A stretch of 64,000 nt of DNA. Origin: Mesorhizobium sp. AR02. Its GTDB lineage: Bacteria > Pseudomonadota > Alphaproteobacteria > Rhizobiales > Rhizobiaceae. Under the pieces are notes generated by a model. The model ran no database searches, was not told the DNA's origin, and saw nothing but the letters and a program-made list of their open reading frames with translations. A program made the position numbers and the translations under genes. Positions 53,982 through 62,933 of this stretch are shown here, piece after piece. The stretch spans positions 31,477-95,476 of the forward strand of contig NZ_CP080532.1 in NCBI RefSeq assembly GCF_024746835.1, in the 5' to 3' direction. How positions within the stretch are numbered: the first letter of the stretch is position 1; each line of letters starts with the position of its first letter.

Positions 53982-54962
53982 CTATTTATATTTCCGCGCC
54001 CAGTAGTCGGTCATGCTCTTGACGTTGGCGGGGGTCGCGACTGAACCTTTGGCAAGGCAGCCTTGCTTCGGACAACCCGGGTCTTTGCCCTGTGCGATCA
54101 GCAGCAGCACCCGCACGGCCTCCTTGGCATGCGCGGCGGCGTCCCACGTCACCGCGACATCGATATAGCCGTTCTCCATCGCTCCGACGGCGCTGGTCAG
54201 AAGGTCGTTCGAGGCGATCCACACATGCTTGGGATCACCTGTTGGATGCCATTTGTCGGACTTCTCTAGGGCTGCCTGGACCGCATCGATGGCCCAATCG
54301 GAAGCTGCCAGGATGCAGTTGGCCTCCGGGTGCGCGCGCATGGCATCGGTGAGCCCGGACAGCACGATCTCAGGGTTCCACTCGGTTGGAACCCGCGCGA
54401 CGATGTCGATGATGTCGCTGCTCTCGTCGAGCTTCTTGAACTCGTTGGTCCGGTTTATGGCATTGATGTCGGCGAGCGATCCCTGCAGCTCGACGCATTT
54501 GGCGTGGACCTTGTTTGCGTTGAGGATCTTCAGGAATTCCTCGCCCAGCACCTTTGCCTGGTCGGCGGAATCGCCACCCACATGCGCCGTCGGCTGCTCT
54601 CCGCTCGAGGCGCGGTCGAAGGTGACGAACGGTACGCCCGCCTCCTTGGCGCGTCGAATCGAGGCTCCGATCGCAGCCGCATCGAGCGCGCGCGCAATCA
54701 CGATATCGACGCCGCTGTTCAGCAAGTCCTCTATGTTGGCGGCCTGTCGGCTGCTGTCATTGTTGGCCATGTTGACGATCCACTCGACGTTGATCCCGGC
54801 GGCCTGCCCTTGCGTCTTGGCCTCGGCCTTCATGTAATCTTCCCAGGCCTGGTTGAGCGCGCTTTCGCGGGCATCCCAGGAAAGTCCGATCTTGACGTCC
54901 TTGGCTTCGGCAACACCCACACCTGCGAGAACCGCAAGCGCCAGTATAATGAAACGTTTCAT
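53982..54962 (-). CDS. Sugar/polyol ABC transporter, periplasmic binding protein (RbsB type)
   Basis: 326 residues. A signal peptide (MKRFIILALAVLAGVGVAEA) leads into a type I periplasmic binding fold: KIGLSWDARESALNQAWEDY, NIEDLLNSGVDIVIARALDA, GVPFVTFDRASSGEQPTAHV, ASDWAIDAVQAALEK. It captures a sugar or polyol for the two permeases. GGAGGAGAGA directly precedes the ATG. The first codons contain TGAAACGTTTCA, the same palindrome as in the lacI promoter. The ligand is unknown. Confidence 0.9.
   Translation of the reverse strand: MKRFIILALAVLAGVGVAEAKDVKIGLSWDARESALNQAWEDYMKAEAKTQGQAAGINVEWIVNMANNDSSRQAANIEDLLNSGVDIVIARALDAAAIGASIRRAKEAGVPFVTFDRASSGEQPTAHVGGDSADQAKVLGEEFLKILNANKVHAKCVELQGSLADINAINRTNEFKKLDESSDIIDIVARVPTEWNPEIVLSGLTDAMRAHPEANCILAASDWAIDAVQAALEKSDKWHPTGDPKHVWIASNDLLTSAVGAMENGYIDVAVTWDAAAHAKEAVRVLLLIAQGKDPGCPKQGCLAKGSVATPANVKSMTDYWARKYK
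54950..54961. promoter_or_regulatory. LacI-type operator palindrome overlapping the binding-protein start codon
   Basis: TGAAACGTTTCA, a perfect 12-base palindrome, is identical to the core of the operator at 59488-59505. It also encodes M-K-R-F of the signal peptide, so chance cannot be excluded. Confidence 0.45.
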
Positions 54963-55004
54963 TCTCTCCTCCTGTTGCTACTCATGGTAAGTTCTCCCTG
55001 CTCG

Positions 55005-55976
55005 TCAAACGCTCTTGTGCTTTATCTGGCGGAAACCTCCGCCGCCCTTCGCTTTCAGCGCGTCCGCGTACATTGCGACAAAGATCACGACGCCTTCGAC
55101 GAGCCGATAGGAATACGGGTTGGCGCCGGTATGCTGGAGCCCGCTGCGGATCATCTGAAACGTCAGCGAGCCTAGAATGACGGATGTGAGGATGTTTCCC
55201 CGTCCGCCAAAAAGCGAGATGCCGCCCACCACGACGGCAGCGACCGCGGTGAATTCCATGCCTTCGCCGATCTTCGCAGTGCTGACGGCGACCTGCATCG
55301 TGTACATGACGCCTGCAGCGGCCGCGAGCATGCCAGACAGCAGCAAGGCCGCGACAGTCCGGCGGCCGACCGGAATGCCGATGCGGCGCGCCACGTCCTC
55401 GTCATTGCCCATCGCGGTCAGTTGGCGCCCGAAGGTGGTGCGGCGATGCATGAGATGCACCGCCAGCAACACGGCGAGCGAAATCGCCGTGTCGAGGAAG
55501 ATCGGCCCAAGCATGGTGTTGCCGAGCGGCTTGATCGCGCCCGGCATTTCGATCAAGCCGCCATCCGTCAACGACAGCCCGAAGCCGCGGAACGCGATCA
55601 TGGTGCCGAGCGTGGCGATCAACGGGTTGACCTTAAGCCCGACGACGATCAACCCGTTGACGGCGCCGAGCACCAGCCCAGCGGCGATCGCGGCAAAAAG
55701 GCCGACGGCGAACGGCACTTCGCCGTCGCGCATCAGCAGCGCGAAGATTGCCGAGGCGACATAGGCGATAGAGCCCACCGAAATGTCCAGCTTCCCGCTG
55801 ATCACCACCAGCGCCATGCCCGAGGCGACGATGATCATCGGCGCCACGACGTGCAGGATGTCGATGAGGTTGGCCAGTCCGAAGAAGCTCGGCGCCGCCA
55901 CTGAGAACGCGGCATAGACCAGCACGAGCACGATGATGAAGCCATAGCCACGCGCCAGCTGCAGGACGTCGCTCAT
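55005..55976 (-). CDS. Sugar ABC transporter permease (RbsC type, distal)
   Basis: 323 residues with about nine membrane helices: GFIIVLVLVYAAFSVAAPSF, MIIVASGMALVVISGKLDIS (the VGS motif follows), NGLIVVGLKVNPLIATLGTM, RRIGIPVGRRTVAALLLSGM. It overlaps the ATPase gene by four bases. Two different permease genes in one operon suggest a heterodimeric channel. Confidence 0.92.
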   Translation of the reverse strand: MSDVLQLARGYGFIIVLVLVYAAFSVAAPSFFGLANLIDILHVVAPMIIVASGMALVVISGKLDISVGSIAYVASAIFALLMRDGEVPFAVGLFAAIAAGLVLGAVNGLIVVGLKVNPLIATLGTMIAFRGFGLSLTDGGLIEMPGAIKPLGNTMLGPIFLDTAISLAVLLAVHLMHRRTTFGRQLTAMGNDEDVARRIGIPVGRRTVAALLLSGMLAAAAGVMYTMQVAVSTAKIGEGMEFTAVAAVVVGGISLFGGRGNILTSVILGSLTFQMIRSGLQHTGANPYSYRLVEGVVIFVAMYADALKAKGGGGFRQIKHKSV

Positions 55977-57478
55977 GCCGCTGCCTGCCTTTCCGGCAGG
56001 CCGGACACCGCGGCCAGCAATTCGCTCTGGCGCGCCGAGCCGGGCAGTTCCGCGATGATGCGGCCGCGCGCCATCACCAGGTAGCGATCGCAGACGCGCG
56101 TCAGCTCCTCGATCTCCGACGAGACCATCAGCACGGCAGTGCCGGCATCGGCCAGCTCGCTGACCAGCTTCAGGATCTCGGTCTTGGCGCCTACGTCGAG
56201 GCCGCGCGTCGGCTCGTCGAGCAGGAACAGTTTTGGTGCCGTGGCGAGCCAGCGCGCGAACACCACTTTTTGCTGGTTGCCACCGGACAGCGTCGCTGCC
56301 CGCTGGTCCTCGCCGGTGACCTTGATGCCCAGCTGTCGGATCATCGCGGCGGCTATCCGCTTCTGCTCGCGGCGGATGATGAAGCCCAGTCGCGAGATCG
56401 TGCCCAGGCTGGGCAGCACGATATTGTCGCCGGCCGACAGCGGCAGCAGCAGGCCTTCGCCGCGGCGGTCCTCGGTGACGAAGCCAGCGCGCTGCTGCAA
56501 TTGCCGAGGGCTGATCGGGATGAGGTTTCGACCCTCGCGCCAGCCGAGCGTGCCGCCGTCGATCGGGTCCAGCCCGGCCAGCGCCCGCAGCAATTCGGTC
56601 CGCCCCGCGCCGAGCAGCCCCCAGAGGCCGACGATTTCGCCGGCTTTGAGCGACAGGTTGATTTCTTCGAGCACACCCGCCCGCGTCAAGCCTTCGACCT
56701 CGAGTAGCGTTTCGGTGCGTTGCGGGCGGTTGGCCACCAGCGGCCGTTCATTCTCGGCCGTGCCCATCATGTGGTGAACGATCTCGCGTGGCGTCACCTT
56801 GGTAATCGCGCCGGTGAAGACGGTGGCGCCGTTGCGCATCACCGAGACGCTGTCGCACACCGCAAATATCTCATCGACGAAATGGGTGATGTAGATGATG
56901 GCGACGCCATCGGACTTCAGCGCGCGCACGACGTCGAACAGCCGCTCACGCTCGCGCAACGAGAGCGACGATGTCGGCTCGTCGAAGATCAGGATCTTCG
57001 GATTGCGTCGCAACGCACGGGCGACCTCAACCAATTGGCGGTCGCCGATGCTGAGTTCCGCCATCGGCTGGCGCGGATCGAGGCTCGACCCTAGGCGGGC
57101 AAGGATCTCAGCCGTGCGGCGCCGGCATTCCACGAAATCAATCCGGCCGTGCCGCTGAGGGAAAGCATCGATGAAGACGTTCTCGGCGATCGTCATCGTC
57201 GGCAGCGAATTCAGCTCCTGATGTACGAAAGCAATGCCGTGCCGGATCGAGTCGATCGGCGACCTCAGCGCAATCGGCGCATCGCCGATCAGGATTTCGC
57301 CCTCGTCCATGCCGACCACACCGCCAAGGATGTTCATCAGCGTGGATTTGCCCGCGCCGTTGGCGCCCATCAACGCCACGGCCTCGCCTGCGCGCACGTC
57401 AAGCTCGGCGCGGTTGAGCGCGACGACGCCGGGAAAGCGCTTGCTGATGCCATGCAGCCTGAGGTAGGGCGCATCCAT
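55973..57478 (-). CDS. Sugar ABC transporter ATP-binding protein (RbsA type, double domain)
   Basis: 501 residues from ATG 57478. Two ABC domains. The first has Walker A GANGAGKST, signature LSIGDRQLVEVARAL and Walker B ILIFDEPTSS. The second, from about residue 250, has the degenerate Walker A GLLGAGRTELL, signature LSGGNQQKVVFARWL and Walker B LFLLDEPTRGLDVG. This is the carbohydrate uptake CUT2 arrangement. The start is one base after the upstream permease stop. Confidence 0.94.
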   Translation of the reverse strand: MDAPYLRLHGISKRFPGVVALNRAELDVRAGEAVALMGANGAGKSTLMNILGGVVGMDEGEILIGDAPIALRSPIDSIRHGIAFVHQELNSLPTMTIAENVFIDAFPQRHGRIDFVECRRRTAEILARLGSSLDPRQPMAELSIGDRQLVEVARALRRNPKILIFDEPTSSLSLRERERLFDVVRALKSDGVAIIYITHFVDEIFAVCDSVSVMRNGATVFTGAITKVTPREIVHHMMGTAENERPLVANRPQRTETLLEVEGLTRAGVLEEINLSLKAGEIVGLWGLLGAGRTELLRALAGLDPIDGGTLGWREGRNLIPISPRQLQQRAGFVTEDRRGEGLLLPLSAGDNIVLPSLGTISRLGFIIRREQKRIAAAMIRQLGIKVTGEDQRAATLSGGNQQKVVFARWLATAPKLFLLDEPTRGLDVGAKTEILKLVSELADAGTAVLMVSSEIEELTRVCDRYLVMARGRIIAELPGSARQSELLAAVSGLPERQAAA

Positions 57479-57479
57479 G

Positions 57480-58448
57480 TCAGCCTCCCCTCGCCCCGAA
57501 CCGGTCGAGCGCCACAAAGCCGACGATGATGGCGCCGCGGATCATCTGGTTGACGTAGAGGCTGATCTCCGCAGCGTTGAGCGCATTGTTGAGCAGCGTG
57601 ATGAACAACGCACCCAACACCGCGCCCCAAACCTTGCCCGAACCGCCATAAATGCTGATGCCGCCGATGACACAGGCGCTGACCACGTCGAGAACCATCG
57701 ACGGGCTCGCCAGGTTTGACGAGGCCGAGGCGAGGCGCCCGGTCAGCATGATCGCCGCGATTCCCGCCATCAGTCCGGCGAGGACATAGCTCACCGCAAT
57801 GACCTTTGGCCCGGGGATGCGCGCCACGGTGGCAGCACGCGGATTGATGCCAACAGCGTAGAGCCAGCGTCCATAGACGGTGCCGGACATCAGGACGATG
57901 CCGAGGCCGGCCGTGGCGGCCGCGATGATCACCGACAGTGGTAGGCCAGCGTAGCGAGCAAAGAACGGATCGACGAACACGTCCGGCACATCGGCGATGC
58001 TGATCGACCCGGTCAACCATACGGCGGCGCCATTGGTCACCGTCATCATGGCCAGCGTTACCACGAACGGGATCATGCCGAGATAGCCGACGGCGATACC
58101 ATTGCAGGCGCCGATCCCCATCGCGGCGACGACCATGATCAGCGGCCCGACGACGGCATCGCCGGTCGCCCGCATGTACATGGCGCCGAGCACAGCGCTG
58201 AGCGCTGCATTGAACGGCAGCGACAGGTCGATGCCACCGCCGATCATCACTGTCGACATGCCGACCGCGAGCACCGCAAGCGTCGAGGCCTGCACCAGGA
58301 TGTTAACCAAATTGTTCAGCTTGAAGAATGTGGGCGCGTAGAGCCACAACACCGCCAGCACCAGCGCGCACAGCAACAAGGCTGCGACCGGGCGGATCAT
58401 CCACGCGAGGGACCTCGCGCTTTGCGGATAGGCGGCGGCGACGCTCAT
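57480..58448 (-). CDS. Sugar ABC transporter permease (RbsC type, proximal)
   Basis: 322 residues, CUT2 permease: LVNILVQASTLAVLAVGMST, VMIGGGIDLSLPFNAALSAV, NGIAVGYLGMIPFVVTLAMM, RAATVARIPGPKVIAVSYVL. It starts inside the lacI stop (ATGA, 58445-58448), so it is translated from the same message as its regulator. It pairs with the second permease at 55005. Confidence 0.92.
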   Translation of the reverse strand: MSVAAAYPQSARSLAWMIRPVAALLLCALVLAVLWLYAPTFFKLNNLVNILVQASTLAVLAVGMSTVMIGGGIDLSLPFNAALSAVLGAMYMRATGDAVVGPLIMVVAAMGIGACNGIAVGYLGMIPFVVTLAMMTVTNGAAVWLTGSISIADVPDVFVDPFFARYAGLPLSVIIAAATAGLGIVLMSGTVYGRWLYAVGINPRAATVARIPGPKVIAVSYVLAGLMAGIAAIMLTGRLASASSNLASPSMVLDVVSACVIGGISIYGGSGKVWGAVLGALFITLLNNALNAAEISLYVNQMIRGAIIVGFVALDRFGARGG

Positions 58449-59473
58449 CTTGCCGGCGCCTTTGCTGCTGCGGTTCGGGGTACGGTCGAACCGCGTACGA
58501 TCAGCTGGGCCGGCAGCCGGACATGCGGCTCGCGCAAGGACGTGCCGGCAATCAGCGCCTGCAGCATGCGCCAGCCGGTTTCGGCGATTGCCGTGCTCGG
58601 CTGCGCCACGACGCTGATCCCAGGGCTGAGCAGTGTCAGCGCCTCGAAATCGTCCATCACCAGCAGCGCGATGTTGTCTGGAATATTCAACCCCAGTGCC
58701 TGGATGGCTGGAATCGCACCTTTCGCGGCGATGTTGCTGGCCGCATAGATCGCCTGCGGCCGGTTCTTGCCTGCCAGGATCTTAAGCGAGGTCGCCTTGA
58801 TCTCCTCAGGGTCGAGGCTGAGCTCGTAGGATTGGCAGAGCGACGCAGTGCCTGCCTCACGCGCCGCTGCGAGGAAGCCCTCATGGCGCTGGTCTAGGAT
58901 CCAGAAGCGGTGGCCGTGGCCGAAGAACGCAACATGCTTGTAGCCGGCCTCGAACAGATGGCGGCCGCCGAGATAGCCGGCCTGGAAATTATCGACGGCG
59001 ACCGACGGAAACGGGTTTTCCGCTTCGACGCGGTCGACAAGCACGACCGGCACGCCGTAGGTTTCGAGGTCCGGGATCATCGGCTGGAAGTCGAAGGACG
59101 GCACCATGATCAACCCGTCGATGCGCCGCGAGATCAGATTGTGGATTTGCCTTTGCGCCCGCTCCTGATCCTCGCTGGTAGTGAGAAACATGACGCCCTT
59201 GCGCTCGGCGATGCCGAGATGCTCGATGGACGAGACGATCTCGGAGAAAAACGCGTTCTCGATGTTGGGAACCGCCACCGCGATCATGTCGGTCTGGTTG
59301 CTGCGCAGGCTGGCGGCATTGGTATTGCGGCGGTAGCCAAGCTTTGCCGCGGCCTCGTTGACCCGCAGGACATGCTCCTCTTTGACCGTCGGCCGCCCGT
59401 TGAGCACGTTCGACACCGTGCCGAGTGACACGCGGGCAAGCTGGGCGATGTCCTGGACCGTGGGTTCACGCAT
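58445..59473 (-). CDS. LacI family transcriptional regulator of the sugar/polyol operon
   Basis: 342 residues from ATG 59473 (MREPTVQDIAQLARVSLGTV, SNVLNGRPTVKEEHVLRVNE): the LacI headpiece and hinge helix. The ligand-binding core follows (IAVAVPNIENAFFSEIVSSI, VPVVLVDRVEAE, YLGGRHLFEAGYKHVAFFGH). Upstream in-frame ATGs (59503, 59524) would place the operator inside the gene, so 59473 is chosen. First gene of the operon and therefore autoregulated. It should release the operator when the imported sugar or a derivative binds. Confidence 0.92.
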   Translation of the reverse strand: MREPTVQDIAQLARVSLGTVSNVLNGRPTVKEEHVLRVNEAAAKLGYRRNTNAASLRSNQTDMIAVAVPNIENAFFSEIVSSIEHLGIAERKGVMFLTTSEDQERAQRQIHNLISRRIDGLIMVPSFDFQPMIPDLETYGVPVVLVDRVEAENPFPSVAVDNFQAGYLGGRHLFEAGYKHVAFFGHGHRFWILDQRHEGFLAAAREAGTASLCQSYELSLDPEEIKATSLKILAGKNRPQAIYAASNIAAKGAIPAIQALGLNIPDNIALLVMDDFEALTLLSPGISVVAQPSTAIAETGWRMLQALIAGTSLREPHVRLPAQLIVRGSTVPRTAAAKAPAR

Positions 59474-59487
59474 CAAGACGCTCGATT

Positions 59488-59534
59488 CGATGAAACGTTT
59501 CATCGAATTTATTCTACGCCGCATAAGGTGTCAA
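59488..59534 (-). promoter_or_regulatory. Promoter and LacI operator of the sugar/polyol operon
   Basis: On the minus strand TTGACA (59529-59534), 17 bp, TAAATT (59506-59511). Directly downstream lies the perfect 18-base palindrome CGATGAAACGTTTCATCG (59488-59505), ending 15 bp before the lacI ATG. A repressor there would cover the transcription start. Confidence 0.85.
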
Positions 59535-59600
59535 CCGTCCTTTGCATGGTCGACGGGGAAGTCAGTCAATGGCCAAGAGTTGGCAGCCCAAGAATGCATG

Positions 59601-59626
59601 GGAACTAACCAGGATCGGCGAACGTT
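59601..59626 (+). promoter_or_regulatory. EcfG-type promoter of the secreted small protein gene
   Basis: GGAAC (59601-59605), 17 bp, CGTT (59623-59626), an exact consensus match 30 bp before the ATG. Confidence 0.75.
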
Positions 59627-59655
59627 AACAGCCAAAACGAAAGGCACCCCCCAGA

Positions 59656-59988
59656 ATGAAGGTATTCGGCTTTGCGATTTTCGTGACCATGCTTAGCGCG
59701 ACTGCGGCTTTTGCTCAGACAGAAACTGATCCAGCGATTGCTGCTTGTAAATCCACTGGACTGATCGCTCTTCAGCAAAAATCAAAGGACATAACTGATC
59801 TGATCATTGACCTAGAAAGCGTCGCAGTTTCAGCGGCGACAACCAAGGTTGAAGATATTCCGGTCAAAACGGTGGTATTGGGCGAGAGCTATATCAAACG
59901 AGGTTCAGTGACAGGTAAGTCTGACCGCTTTGTCTGTCTTATAGGCGACAAAGGCAAGGTACTTCTGACTTTCTTCACGTCGAAATAA
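59656..59988 (+). CDS. Small secreted protein (110 aa)
   Basis: A signal peptide (MKVFGFAIFVTMLSATAAFA, cleavage near residue 20) is followed by a mature domain of about 90 residues with two Cys (AACKSTG, FVCLIGD) that may form a disulphide. The C-terminus has KVLLTFFTSK. Family not recognised. The EcfG-type promoter indicates a stress-induced periplasmic protein. Confidence 0.72.
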   Translation: MKVFGFAIFVTMLSATAAFAQTETDPAIAACKSTGLIALQQKSKDITDLIIDLESVAVSAATTKVEDIPVKTVVLGESYIKRGSVTGKSDRFVCLIGDKGKVLLTFFTSK

Positions 59989-60125
59989 TCTCCGAAAGGG
60001 ACGTAGCGTGTCAAACAAGTTCGACATCACCTCACTCGCTCCAACAGGGGCGCAGGCAAGCCGAGGCAGTAGCGTGTACTGAATGCTTCTATGGCAGCCG
60101 TGTCAGGCAGTCTCTGAGTTGTAGT

Positions 60126-61160
60126 GTGTCGTCTGGGGTCCCAACTATCCAAATTCAGGAGGCAACAGCATCTCACTCCCTTGGTGAGCTGGGTAAGGCT
60201 CGCGGGCTGGAGATAGGCTGCGCGTTTTCCGGGCATGCCGACGCGCGGTATCGTCGGTTGCTCGCCCATCATTCCCGGCTGGTCGTGCCGGAATGGCAAT
60301 TGAAGCCAAGGTTTCTGCGCCCGCGACGGGTCTCGCCTTACAATTTCGGCCCTTGCGACGCGATCGCCGGTTTCGCGGCTTCGAACGGGATGGCGTTCCA
60401 TGGTCACACGCTGTTCTGGCACGAAGAGCCGATCCGCTGGGCGCATGGCAAAAGTTTCGAACGCGTGAAATCCGATTATGGCGGCTTCATCCGCGACGTC
60501 ATGCATCATTATCCCCAAGCCGTCTCGTGGGATGTCTTCAACGAGATCGTTGGCGAGCAGGAGCCCTTGCGCGACGAATTCCTAATTAGCACCTTCGGAC
60601 TGCAATTCATCGACTATTGCCTGCGCCTTGCGCGGGAAAACTCGCCCACGGCGCGTCTCGTCATCAACGACTATAATTTGGAATGCAGCAGCGACTGGTC
60701 GTTGCCCAAACAGGATCACATGCTGCGGCTGTTGGACGCGCTTCGAGCCATTGACAGCCCGCTGCATGCAATCGGCATTCAGGGGCATCTGTCATCTGTC
60801 TACAGGGCCTCGGCCGCGTCTACGGTCCGCTTCATAGACCGGATCGCTGATCTCGGTCTCGACGTGTTTATCTCGGAACTTGACGTCAACGACTCCACCA
60901 TGCCGGCCGACATTGCCGTTCGCGATGGTGAAGTCGCGGCCTACTATGAAGAATTCCTGACGGCGGTTTTGAGCAGACGATCGGTCAAGCGGCTGGTGCT
61001 CTGGGGCATTTCCGACTTCGACAACTGGATCGTCCGCCGCCAGACCCAGGAGAAGCGGCGATCTGGAAAGGCGCGCCCTGCCCTGTTCGACGACCAGCTT
61101 CAGCCCAAGCCGGCTTTCGACGCGGTGGTACGGGCGCTTGAAAGCGCACCACCGCGCTAA
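60126..61160 (+). CDS. Glycoside hydrolase family 10 (endo-xylanase-like) protein
   Basis: 344 residues from a GTG at 60126; the start is not certain. The GH10 barrel is recognised from DARYRRLLAHHSRLVVPEWQ, MAFHGHTLFWHEEP, the acid/base E140 in WDVFNEIVG, IGIQGHLSS and the nucleophile E251 in FISELDVND. No signal peptide is visible, which is unusual for a xylanase. It suggests a cytoplasmic enzyme or one acting on a polysaccharide intermediate. The next gene, a nucleotide-sugar dehydrogenase, converges with only four bases between, and polysaccharide genes follow. Confidence 0.87.
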   Translation: MSSGVPTIQIQEATASHSLGELGKARGLEIGCAFSGHADARYRRLLAHHSRLVVPEWQLKPRFLRPRRVSPYNFGPCDAIAGFAASNGMAFHGHTLFWHEEPIRWAHGKSFERVKSDYGGFIRDVMHHYPQAVSWDVFNEIVGEQEPLRDEFLISTFGLQFIDYCLRLARENSPTARLVINDYNLECSSDWSLPKQDHMLRLLDALRAIDSPLHAIGIQGHLSSVYRASAASTVRFIDRIADLGLDVFISELDVNDSTMPADIAVRDGEVAAYYEEFLTAVLSRRSVKRLVLWGISDFDNWIVRRQTQEKRRSGKARPALFDDQLQPKPAFDAVVRALESAPPR

Positions 61161-61164
61161 GTTG

Positions 61165-62514
61165 TCAGGCTTTGACCACGCGGTCGCAGACGATGCCATT
61201 GCGCTGCATGGCATTGCGCGTGTCAACGATAAGCCGCGAATGGTTGGCCAGCAGACCGTAATCGATGCCATCGTGATCGGTGACGATGACCACGGCATCG
61301 TAAGCGCCGATCGAATCGCGGCTGAGCTTGATGCAGTCCTTGCCGGCAAGCATCGGGTGCTTGCGCGTCTTGGGAATGCGCGCCACGTGCGGATCGTGAT
61401 AGGCGATGTCGGCGGCCCGCGTTTCCAGCAATTCGATCAGTTTGAGCGCTGGACTTTCACGGACGTCGGAAACGTTCTTCTTGTAGGCGACGCCGACGAT
61501 GAGAATGGAAGCCTGACTGAGCGGAAGGCCAAGCTGGGTATCCAGCGCTTCCGACAGCTTCGACATGACATAGTGCGGCATCGAAACGTTGATCTCACCG
61601 GCAAGCTCGATGAATTTCGTCGATACCTCGAACTCGCGCGATTTCCACGTCAGATAGAACGGGTCGATTGGAATACAGTGACCGCCGAGCCCGGGGCCTG
61701 GGTAGAAAGCCATATAGCCGAAGGGCTTTGTCTTGGCCGCGTCGATCACTTCCCAGATATCGATGCCCATCGCGGCGTAAATGACCTTGAGCTCGTTGAC
61801 CAGCGCGATGTTAACGGCGCGGAAGATGTTTTCGGTCAGCTTGACGACCTCCGCGACCTTGATGCTGGACACCGGGACCACCTTCTCGACGATCGCGCCA
61901 TAGAATCGCGCGACAAGTCTTGCCGCGACCGCGCCATCGCCGGCGACGACCTTCGGGATGGTCGCGGTCTCGAATCCGGCGCTGCCAGGATCTTCGCGCT
62001 CGGGCGAATAGCCAAGGAAGAAATCGCGCCCGGACCGGAAGCCCCCGGCTTCCAGGATCGGCTTCATCAGCTCGTCGGTGGTGCCGGGATAGGTGGTGGA
62101 TTCCAGCACGATCAACTGGTCTTTGCGTAGGTAGTTGGCGATGGCGCGCGTCGTATTCTCTACAAAGGAAAGATCGGGCTCGCGCTGCCTGGTGAGTGGT
62201 GTCGGTACGCAGATTGAAATGACATCGCACTCGGCAAAAGCCGCGAAGTCCGATGTCGGCATGAAGACACCTTCTGCCATGATCGACTGAAGCGTGTCGT
62301 CGCTTACGGCGCCGATATAGGACCGGCCGGTCTTGAGTTTATCGACCTTGCTCTGGTCAACATCGAAGCCGATCACCTTGAAGCCGCCGCGCGCCGCCGC
62401 GGCGGCCAGCGGCAACCCAACATAACCAAGCCCAACGACACCGATCGTTGCCGACCTATTTTCCAGTCTGGAAAGGAGCAACGCACCGCGCGTCTGGTCC
62501 GTATGAATGTTCAC
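61165..62514 (-). CDS. Nucleotide-sugar 6-dehydrogenase (UDP-Glc/UDP-GlcNAc type)
   Basis: 449 residues from GTG 62514, chosen because GGGAGG lies six bases upstream. NAD-binding GVVGLGYVGLPLAAA near residue 20, then SICVPTPL and VLESTTYPGTTDEL, and the catalytic Cys in PGLGGHCIPIDPFYL. The C-terminal domain contains GVAYKKNVSDVRESPALKLI. The TPLTRQREPDLSFVENTTRA insert resembles WbpA/TuaD-type enzymes. It oxidises C6 of a UDP-sugar to a uronic acid for surface polysaccharide. Confidence 0.92.
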   Translation of the reverse strand: MNIHTDQTRGALLLSRLENRSATIGVVGLGYVGLPLAAAAARGGFKVIGFDVDQSKVDKLKTGRSYIGAVSDDTLQSIMAEGVFMPTSDFAAFAECDVISICVPTPLTRQREPDLSFVENTTRAIANYLRKDQLIVLESTTYPGTTDELMKPILEAGGFRSGRDFFLGYSPEREDPGSAGFETATIPKVVAGDGAVAARLVARFYGAIVEKVVPVSSIKVAEVVKLTENIFRAVNIALVNELKVIYAAMGIDIWEVIDAAKTKPFGYMAFYPGPGLGGHCIPIDPFYLTWKSREFEVSTKFIELAGEINVSMPHYVMSKLSEALDTQLGLPLSQASILIVGVAYKKNVSDVRESPALKLIELLETRAADIAYHDPHVARIPKTRKHPMLAGKDCIKLSRDSIGAYDAVVIVTDHDGIDYGLLANHSRLIVDTRNAMQRNGIVCDRVVKA

Positions 62515-62933
62515 TCTGCGCCTCCCAGGATGCAGGCGAGGCCATTCTCGCTGCAATCACAACAACTTGAGAGTCGCGCGATTGCGTCTCCCGCCATGAA
62601 ACACATCGCAAGCTTTGTGCCAGTCCGGATTTGTCAGGAGAATTCCACCTAAAAGCGGCTCGGGAGGTGGGAAAGACGGGATTTCGGCTGCTATGGACGG
62701 CAGAAGATGTCAAGTCGACGATATGTGCCAAAATCATACATCTTGTTGCGTAACGGCTCATGAAACAGAGCGGCGCCGGAAAAACAAAATGATTACAATG
62801 CGTTAATTAACCACTCCCGTTAGCCATATCGTTAACGATCAGTTGCATTGCCTGTGGAAAAGCTATTTTGAATGCATAAAGCGCACAATGAGGGGTGCGG
62901 CTTTCCTCCTACTCAATGCAGGATTGTCGCCAT
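62515..62933. other. Divergent intergenic region of the polysaccharide locus
   Basis: No gene supported in 419 bp. The right half is AT-rich with GCGTTAATTAACC and a GTTAAC (about 62830) and should carry the promoters for the two divergent sugar-nucleotide genes. Confidence 0.4.

Noticed and set aside
62800..62840. CtrA box near TTAATTAACC in the polysaccharide intergenic region
   Set aside because: No second TTAA half-site at seven bases.
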